Assembly (NCBI RefSeq): GCF_963259705.1
Contig: NC_081840.1
Coordinates: 4,583,062 to 4,647,061 of the forward strand
DNA: 64,000 bases
DNA from: Myotis daubentonii
Lineage: Eukaryota > Chordata > Mammalia > Chiroptera > Vespertilionidae
Direction of reading: 5' to 3'
Shown: piece after piece, positions 56,441 through 64,000 of the stretch
Numbering within the stretch: position 1 is the first letter of the stretch
Layout: each line of letters starts with the position of its first letter
The notes under the pieces: model-generated
What the model saw: the letters and a program-made list of their open reading frames with translations, nothing else
Database searches by the model: none
Told to the model about the DNA's origin: nothing
Translations under genes and position numbers: made by a program

Positions 56441-56770
56441 GTCCTGGGGGTGTTTCTTGAGACCCTGAGTGGTGCCATCTTGGGGTGCGAAAGAGGGAAC
56501 AGGTGAAACATAGCAGGATAGGGCTGCTCCTCCCTCTTTTTCAGTGGAACTTTTAAGAGCAGCAGTACTGGGGTTAGCAATGCAGCGTGGGTCTCAGCCT
56601 TGGAAACCTTGTTGCTGTGTTTCCTGCCATGGAATCCACCCTCCATTTGCAGAGCAAAGGTGCCATGAAGAACAAAGAACTCAACCTTGAGATTCCAACG
56701 AGACATTTTTGTGTCTAAAGAAAAACAATGCTCTTAAATGTGTGAATATTTTTTTCAGGTAGAAAAAGTG
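56441..56770. other. Unassigned sequence
   Basis: No recognisable feature. Ends with the TTTTAT target site of the solo LTR. Confidence 0.4.
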
Positions 56771-56776
56771 TTTTAT

Positions 56777-57587
56777 TGCTGGGGTCCAACCCCAGCGGGT
56801 CCAGGGGTCCCCAAAGGTGTGGACGGAGTCAGCGAAGAAGGAAGGACACAGAGGCAGCGTTCAGTTGATTAGCAGCCTAGCCAGGATCTCCAGCCAAGTT
56901 CTGGTCTGGATCTCCAGAGAGGTTCTGTCCAGGTTCTCCAGTCAGGTTCAGTGTCCAGGTTCCAGTCAGGTTCTCCTGCCAATCTCTGTAGTCAGGTTCA
57001 GTCCAGGATCCCTTGCCATGTTCTCCCGCTAGGCTCTGTCTCTAGGCTCCGAGGCCAGTCCCTCTCCAGGATCCTCCGGCATGCTCTCACCAGCGAAGTT
57101 CTTCTGTCCGTAGAGAACGTTCTGTGTAGGTTCTGTGCCTAGGCTCTGTCTCTCTTGGTCCTGTCTTCCAAGCCCTGTCTGAGTTCTGTCTCTTGCTGTC
57201 TTGTTCTGAGTTCTGTCTTGTTGATTCTGTTCTAAGTTCTGAGTGTTTCTGTCTTGTTACAACTGTATTTATACCAGTTGATTCAATCCTATCAATCTCT
57301 ATTACAAAGGTTAGGGCGTTTCTTATCTCCATTCCAGGGAGAAAAGATTATGTAGTTTAAGCATGATTGTTCATAGTTAAAGGGATTAATTACCCGCCTG
57401 GCACTTAGTTGAGGGGTTTTATTCCCTCCCTAACTTCAGGGGAAAATCCCAACCTGGGGATTCAACCTTTCTCTGAGAGGTGACTTTGGTTAAAACACAG
57501 AGCCAAGAAGGTGAGCAAACATATTAAGAACCGTATGCCATATATGCCAGGTCCCTTGAAACAGCAAGGATGGACTGGCTCCGGGCA
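56777..57587 (-). mobile_element. Solo LTR, same ERV family, exact 6-bp TSD
   Basis: 811-bp LTR related to 41981-42784 and 43612-44379. On the minus strand it starts TGCCCGGAGCCAG and ends GGACCCCAGCA. The TATA box complement is at 57265-57273. TTTTAT flanks it exactly (56771-56776 and 57588-57593), the 6-bp duplication of class II ERVs. The R/U5 repeat array differs from the other LTRs: a block of 'TCCAGCGAGGTTCTGTAGCC' type is missing, and an extra TCTGTCTC-rich block lies at about 57115-57235. It is the product of LTR-LTR recombination. Confidence 0.93.
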
Positions 57588-57593
57588 TTTTAT

Positions 57594-59090
57594 TAATTTA
57601 AATAGGAAAAATAAAGTTGGGTTCTGTAACATGGCCCATGTTCAGAAGTCTGAGGTGAGAGATTCACTGGGGGCTGTATGGTAGACAGCAGGGTAGAGTG
57701 TGGCTTTGGGTTAGGAAATAAAACGCTGGTGGAGTTGGAAGGGGCTGTGGGAGTTGGAGTGATTGCAACCATGGTAAGAACACTTTCTACCTCTCAGCCC
57801 CAAACCCTTGTCCAGAGGAGAGAGGGGTGTGAGATGATAAACGTTACAACAGAAATGTTGAAAAGTTCAAAAAAGGGTCTGAAACGCCCAGGTTACACTC
57901 CACTTCTGCCCTGCACAGCGCACGGTGAAGTAGAGTAAAGCATATGTTAGTACCAAATTGTGGGCATGTAACACGGTGTTATTACTGGGTTTGGTTAAAC
58001 TTCTGCATTGGCCATGACCTGATGGTTATAGGTTATTTGTTCACATGTTCTCTCATTTACCCACAGGGAGTATCTACCTCTAACCAGCAGCAGGCTCTGA
58101 GCAAGGCGCTCAGTGTGTTCAGTTGGTGTCCTAGTCCCTGTCCTCAAAGACTTCACAGTGGAAGGGACTCCATGAAATGCAGACGTGGACTCACCAATAG
58201 CCTGGATGCTCCTCTTCTTCAGGGGCACAGGCTGGCCTCTACTCCCCATGGTCGCTGCAGCACGGCCACCTGGCTGAGCTCTGGATCGTGCACAGCCTTC
58301 CCTAGCCCATGAAGGCTTCCCACTGGGTCCTCCTTCATTGCGAGAGTGTCCGGGAGGTAGAATCACAAGCTAAGAGTCCTGGCCCCCAAAGGACTACCCC
58401 AAGCAGAGTGCCCCCTCCCACGGGGCAGCCTTACTCTTCATCCATGAGTGAGAGCTAAAGGCATCGTGCTAAGCCATTGAGATGTGGAGATTGTTATGGC
58501 AACCTGACCTGTCTGGGGGCCAGGGGGGCATTAGAAAGGCTCCCCCGTCAGCCAGCCTAGACTTGTGAGTCCACTTTGGAGGTATGTGTGTTTTATGGTT
58601 GGCAGGGGAGAACACGGTGCCACTGGTGCCGTGAAGGACACAGACCTTCCCCTGACCCAGGCCAGGACAGCAGTCTGCCTAGTCCTGATTCTTGAAAACT
58701 GCACAAAGGGGGCACTCTCCTAGCCCGCTGCTGGGCCCACTGACTCGAAGGAGTAGATATGTGTTGAGTGCAAGGACTGGAACTCCCAGACATGGCAGAG
58801 AGTAGATGCTCAACCAACAAAAGCACATTGAGTTCTACTGAGGGCCCCTGCCAGCCAGGGCCACGAGGAGGCATGAGTCCTCCACACCTGTGACCTCAGG
58901 AAAGAAGGGGAAGCCACCCAGGTGAGTTGGGGGCAAGCTTAGAGGGGGAGGGAGGGCAGCCTCCTGCAGGAGTGGAGAAGCCAAAATGGTTTCCTCCCAG
59001 CTCAGCCTCTTCAGACTCAACCACTTAGTTTTCCTAGAAATACAGAGGCCGCCTTTCCCCCTGCACCCCCACCCCCGCCTCCGAATTTAG
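57594..59090. other. Unassigned sequence
   Basis: No gene or confident repeat. Short open frames at 57944-58366 and 58593-59020 lack signatures. Confidence 0.35.
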
Positions 59091-59360
59091 TTGTGCTTCA
59101 CATCCATGCATTGCTGGGTCCTGTGGCCACCAGACCTTGAAATCGGTTCTCCGACGTATTATCAAGCGCTTGTTCAAATTCATTGGAAGCCCCGGCTATC
59201 TCCCTCCTCTCACCCACAGTCCTTTGGGAATGAAAGGGAAACAATGGATTCATTTCACAAAATTCATCACATTTACATATTTTTATCATGAGCTCAACGA
59301 ATGTTTTTAATTAAACCGTATTTTAAAGAGGGTAGAGAGGGAGAGGCGAGATGGTAAATA
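59091..59360. promoter_or_regulatory. Candidate conserved non-coding element
   Basis: Repeat-free block that becomes AT-rich and homeodomain-core-rich toward its end ('TTCACAAAATTCATCACATT', 'TTTTTAATTAAACCGTATTT'). Function inferred only from composition. Confidence 0.28.
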
Positions 59361-59479
59361 TTTAACACCTAATCAAGGGGAGAGAAGCGTGAAGCTGAAC
59401 CCCTCATTAAGCGGGTTAGGTGGAGGGGGAGGCCCTGGGAGCAGCCTTGGTCGGAGCCCCCACCCTCCCTTATCAGGGG

Positions 59480-59775
59480 GTGACACTGAGCAAGCCATTT
59501 CACCTCTTTCAGCCTCATTTTCCTCATCTGGGGGAGTGGGAAGGATGCCAGACTCATGGGATTATTGGCAGGAGAGCTTAACCATATTAACAGGAGTCCT
59601 GGCCAACATTTCCAGATAGAAACTCTGTCCAGGCACTTGACCCCGCCTGCGGCAGGATCCTGCCCTTGGCCCCGTAGAGGACACACTGTTAGCTGCCTCA
59701 GTTTACAGAAGTGTAAAGTGAAGGTTAGGGGAATCAGGTGCCCTGCCCAAGGGTGCAGCAGGCTGGCATTCTGAC
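59480..59775. repeat. MIR fragments
   Basis: 59490-59545 ('TTTCAGCCTCATTTTCCTCA') reads as MIR plus. 59690-59775 ('GCTGCCTCAGTTTACAGAAG', 'CTGCCCAAGGGTGCAGCAGG') reads as MIR minus. They are probably separate copies. Confidence 0.55.
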
Positions 59776-60378
59776 CCTGGCAGCTGGCGTCCGGAGCACC
59801 CGCTCTTAGCTGTGATTTTCCTGGCCCAGATCATAGTGCCTGGGACAGATACGTGTACACCCTCCTCGCTTCTCAAGTTCAAGCTGAAGAACAGCGTGTC
59901 CAGATGCCTTTCTACTTATTTCTACTATGGCTCCTACTTCCATCTTGCATGGCCTCCGCAGCTTACAAAGCGAGCCTGCACAGATTTCCCGCCAAAAACA
60001 CAAATAACCGAAGCTCCCTCTACATCAGGGCAGGCTCTGCGAGGCACCTGTGTCAGCAATGGGAGTGCAAAACAGGGGAAGAGATGGGGAGCGAAAGAGG
60101 GAGCCATGCCCCCCAGCCCTTGGGTGTGCCCTGATCAGGCGGCCTCAGGAGGTGAGCCTTCTGTCTGTTTGATTCCGGGAGTGGTTGGATGCATGGGAGC
60201 CAGGGTGCAGGAGGCCAGGGCAAACCAGAAGGCACACCCTCTCCACACTGTGCTAAGTGCTCTGCCGAGATAATTGTATGGCTGCTCTGCAATCAGTTCT
60301 GAGAAAATTGCTCCTCCCAAATTAGCTTCCCCTTATGCGATAATTTTTAGTTGATGGCATTGAATTGCTGCAAAGAAG

Positions 60379-60380
<2 letters not shown>
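59776..60380. other. Unassigned sequence
   Basis: A 153-codon open frame (59812-60273) has no recognisable domain. I treat it as chance. Confidence 0.35.

Positions 60381-60426
<46 letters not shown>
60381..60426 (+). repeat. (GT)n microsatellite
   Basis: Twenty-three uninterrupted GT units. Confidence 0.98.
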
Positions 60427-60427
<1 letters not shown>

Positions 60428-60552
60428 CAAATACTGGACAAATAGCATAAGTAGACATTGTCATTATCAGAAGAGGACACTTTGATATAAGGTCAAATAT
60501 ATCTGAATTGCCCTCCCAAAAAACAAGAGAGTTTCCCTTTCGTCCACTCTGG

Positions 60553-60634
60553 CTTTCTCCCTCCCCCTTCTTTCCTCCCTTCCTTCCTCCTCTCCTTCCT
60601 CTTCTCCTCCACTGTCTCCCCCTCCTCCTTTCAC
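60553..60634 (+). repeat. Polypyrimidine CT-rich tract
   Basis: Irregular CCT/TTCC sequence of about 80 bp. The Glu/Arg-rich reverse frame over it is an artefact. Confidence 0.85.
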
Positions 60635-61219
60635 ATAATTACAGTGCCGTCTGGCCTTTCCACTTTCTGGGTCACAGAAGAGGCAGCTTTCACGTGGCAG
60701 GCGGAGTTCTATGAAGAACAACAGCTCTCATGGAACCTCATCACTTAGGCACCTCTTTAGCCTGATCCTGGCATGATGATCGTGCCGGTCCTCCTCAGCC
60801 ATGTTCCCACTAGCAGGGCAGTTCTACTTCCCAGGAGCAGTGGGAGACGGGAATGGGCCAGATGGGATCTTTCTGGAACTCTTCCAATAAGTCTGCTGGG
60901 ACCAGGGACACAAGCCGCCTTGTCAAACCACCCAGTGAGTGCATTCTCACAGAGTGGAGTCTGGGGGGTGGGGGTCCTGGGTCCCACCTGAGCCCAGGTG
61001 AAGAGGTGAGCTTCCCATGACCAGGCTGAGAGCATCAGACACTAGCCTGATCTCACTCATCAGAATCCAAGCCCTGTGTGTCCACCGCGAGGCCGCAGGG
61101 CTTCCAGGTAGAAAAGGCAGCTTCTGCTTTGAATCATCTCTGTCAGAGGTCAGCCAGCCAGCGGGGCGCCCCCTTCAGCAGTTTCGCAGGGCCTGGATGG
61201 GTACGAGGGTCCTGTGATG
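60635..61219. other. Unassigned sequence
   Basis: No recognisable feature. Confidence 0.35.
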
Positions 61220-61980
61220 TTTCAAAGCTCATTTGAATACACCACATCAATTTACAGCTTAAAGGGGGCAGACAATGAAAGGTATGTCTCTTACCTAGCA
61301 ATCTCGGACACAATTACCTAGTTACCCCAAATGAGAGAAAGTAAGGTTTTAAATTGTAAAGTGTGGGCCATCTTAAGTGAGAAAATAGCAAAGGAGAGAG
61401 AGAGGGAATAGGGGGAGCTCTTCAAGGGTGTTGAATTGCTGAAGGAAGTAATTCTATTTGCATCACTCCCAATAATTCTGCCTGAGCTGATTTATTCTCC
61501 ATCCATGAGGTATATCTCTACAAGAGTATATTTCATTTTCACCCAGAGTGATAAAGGAAATATTTGGGGGTGATATTGAACAGGCCTATAAAAATAAAAA
61601 ATAACTTTATTATTTTAAATAGGGCATACTTGATATACACATCCCAGTTCGAATTTTTATAATATCTATCTTGCTAGACCTTCAGCCTATAAAACAATGT
61701 GTTTTATGGGTATCGCTGTGATGCCAGGTTGTCAGGTATATCATATCAGTATCTCAATTATGTTCTTTAGGAAACTGCTCCTTCCCCCTGCTGCTGCTTA
61801 GCAACAGGTCAATTATAAACTGAGTATTTGCTGAAGTACATTAGTAGCATTGTTGCCATAACAACTACCTTTGTTAGTTGATCAAGTTGACTTGACTGAG
61901 AAATGGCATTGAGGAACCATGCATGCTGTAGGAAGTAGTAATTGTCCCCATTCAACTACTGATTTGGACTATTAGGTGGT
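61220..61980. promoter_or_regulatory. Candidate conserved non-coding sequence
   Basis: About 760 bp without identifiable repeats. AT-rich with 'GGACACAATTACCTAGTTAC', 'CACTCCCAATAATTCTGCCT', 'CTGCTGCTTAGCAACAGGTC' (RFX-like, TTAGCAAC) and 'TTGTTGCCATAACAACTACC' (paired RFX-like half sites). Two RFX-like motifs within about 70 bp are suggestive but unproven. Confidence 0.35.
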
Positions 61981-62639
61981 ATCATCCTCAAAGACATGTT
62001 CTCTCCAGAGGTGGTACTCATTCAGGCTCTGATATCACTAAATCAGCTCCCCAGTGATCCAGGAATGAGGCCTGCAGGTCTGGAAGAGCCACAATGTGAC
62101 TCTACCCAAGGCCCTCTGAGATCTGGTCCCTGCTCCTTCCACCACACAGGTTTCCCAAATGCGACCTTGAGCAATGCACAGACCAGAGTCAGGACACAGA
62201 GACCAGGTCCACCCTTGTCAGTGTCCTCCATCTTGTGGGGGACAAGGAGAAAGTCCCCCGTCAGCATGAATTTGACTGGAACTCATCACTTGGTCTGTCC
62301 ACCAGAGTATTTACCAGCAGGGTCAATGGCTCCTTACACGCAGCACACACAGTGCCCAGAATACTGCCAGGGGCCCATAAAATAGGTACGTTTAGAAGAC
62401 AAAGTGTGATAATGTGACTAGTGCCAGGAAAATAATCATGGCTATACTCAGCAACTTATATTGAACAATGTTCAACTTACTACTTTTATTTCAGCCACAA
62501 CTGAAAAAACCCAAATGTCCAACAATAGGCAATTATCAACCATAATCTAGTCACTTAATGGTATTGCAAACAGGGTCATATTATGACTTTCTTGGTTCCT
62601 GGGCCCTTCAAGGGCCCTTTCCCCCATTAAAAAAAGTTA
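61981..62639. other. Unassigned sequence
   Basis: 62500-62620 may hold old L1 text ('AAAACCCAAATGTCCAACAA'), too weak to claim. No gene. Confidence 0.35.
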
Positions 62640-63030
62640 TTTACATATTATATATATCCACATTTTATATAATTCAAAATAGATACTATATCAAATATAC
62701 TAAAATGCTATAATAAAATAGATACTATATAAAATATATACAAAATGATATATTCCACATATGATAAAACATATATTTATATATTATACATTTATATATA
62801 TAAATTTACATATCTATGTGAAATAAAGATATGTACATATGTTTATATTTTTACATTTTACATACTTTTATAATATATAATATATAATACTAGTATAATA
62901 TAATTAATATAATATAACATATGCAATAAAATCTTATATATTTAAATATAATAAATAATATAGATAATGTAGCAAGTGTATTAATAACATATTATATGAA
63001 TATATTTTTATTTTAAAATATAATATAGTG
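62640..63030. repeat. Long AT-rich region
   Basis: About 390 bp made almost wholly of A and T with irregular TATA repeats. It directly precedes a Helitron. Confidence 0.9.
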
Positions 63031-63032
63031 TA

Positions 63033-63187
63033 TACCTATAATAATGAAAGCTTAATATGCTAATTAGACCAGACGTCCTTCCAGATGTCCTTCCAGGACT
63101 GCTGCTGTGTGGGCCGGGGCAGCAGCATGGGCTGCTGCCTTGGTCCTCAGAGCCTCTTGCATGAATTTTGTGCATTTGGGCCTCTAG
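63033..63187 (+). mobile_element. Helitron, HeliBat-type, short
   Basis: Near the 5' end 'ACCTATAATAATGAAAGCTT' and 'AATATGCTAATTAGACCAGA'. The 3' end is 'TTGGGCCTCTAG' before T. The terminal hairpin is degenerate (GCATGAATTTTGTGC). The 5' end is eroded, so its exact start is uncertain by a few bases. Confidence 0.85.
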
Positions 63188-64000
63188 TATGTATAGGATA
63201 CATGATGTAGGTACATATATTCAAACAATATATAATATAAATCAATTTCATTTTATGTTCACATGAATGTTCTACAGAGGACGCCCCAGCTCTGCCACTA
63301 TAGTGTGAAAGCAGCGTAGACAACACATAGACAGGTGTGCCTGGCTATGTTCCAATAAAAGTGTGTGTATGGACAGTACACTTGAGTTTTACACAATTTT
63401 CACACACCACAAAATGTCCTACTTTTCTTGCACCATTGAAGAATGCAAACCCCACTCTTCGCCTTTGGCCTACAAAACCTAGTGGTGGGTTCAAGCTGGC
63501 CCCGGGGCCTCGGTTTGCTCACCCCCAACGTGGAGGGTGAGGACAAAGAAAAGAGGCTCTCAGTGGCCAGGCCTGGAAGTGACACCCATAATTTCATTCA
63601 CACTCATGGGCTGGCACCGGTCATGGGTTCCCCTCTGCAGGGAGGGCAGGGCTGAGATGAGGGCAGCTGTGTGCCCAGGGAGACGTGGGTGTGGGTCTGG
63701 GTGACACCCAAGGGCCTCAGCACTCTCGGCACGCACACACCTGGTGACCTGGCCCAGAAGGTGCACTCGCCTCCTGAGGATGACCTCATGCCCTTTGAGA
63801 CTTTCCAGCGGCTTCTAGACACAAAGACCCCTCTCCCTTCCCACTCTCTTGCTGTGCCTCTATCTTACCTTCCTTCTGCCTTGGCCTCTGGACCGGACCG
63901 TGGGCTTGGAAGGCGCTGGTTCCTCTATGTGCCTTGGTCCTTCAGTCCAGCTTCTGCCGCAAATTACATAGAACGTCTCAAAATAAGATGGCTTTCTAAT
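63188..64000. other. Unassigned sequence
   Basis: AT-rich to about 63260, then mixed sequence. No recognised gene or repeat. Confidence 0.35.

Overview
The window is nuclear DNA from a vesper bat (Vespertilionidae). The evidence is its repeat content. There are more than a dozen copies of a tRNA-derived SINE matching the bat VES family, usually starting near 'GCCCTAGCC..GGCTCAGTGG' and ending in TC-rich/A-rich tails. There are six short Helitron-type elements with HeliBat hallmarks: 5' TC, a hairpin just before a 3' CTAG, and insertion between A and T. There are two SPIN-like hAT elements. I do not know the species, chromosome or neighbouring genes.

I find no cellular protein-coding gene or exon. 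The longest open frames (up to about 200 codons) show no family signature and lie in low-complexity, LTR or ordinary intergenic sequence. The window therefore reads as intergenic or deep-intronic DNA: old mammalian repeats (MIR, L2, L1, MER5-type hAT), younger bat-lineage insertions, microsatellites, and several repeat-poor AT-rich blocks that look like candidate conserved non-coding elements.

Layout. 0-10 kb: SPIN copy, an L1 split by a Helitron, a second L1, long (TTCC)n and (GGAA)n tracts, a second SPIN with an exact 8-bp target duplication. 10-24 kb: mostly unassigned sequence, MIRs, a Helitron at 17.7 kb, a VES nested in a VES at 19.8 kb. 24-31 kb: L1 3' pieces, a full VES, a pogo/Tigger-like element at 30.05 kb, two Helitrons head to tail at 30.4-30.9 kb. 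31-41 kb: L2 blocks, a TA/CA microsatellite, a three-layer nest at 36.0-36.6 kb, candidate conserved sequence at 38.5 kb. 41.98-44.38 kb: a non-autonomous class II-like endogenous retrovirus on the minus strand with two LTRs, a tRNA-Lys3 primer binding site, a polypurine tract and no gag, pol or env. 46-52 kb: a degraded hAT transposase gene, a Helitron, a 128-bp local duplication, and a repeat-free block retaining CpGs at 51.8-52.4 kb. 52-64 kb: three more VES copies, a solo LTR of the same ERV family with an exact 6-bp duplication, AT-rich DNA and a last Helitron.

The most unusual structure is the ERV leader (43298-43611). The segment running from U5 across the primer binding site into the leader appears in three tandem units. 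Only the unit next to the 5' LTR keeps an intact primer site. The other two have lost it and the adjoining LTR end by internal deletion, but keep a splice-donor-like motif that the intact unit lacks.
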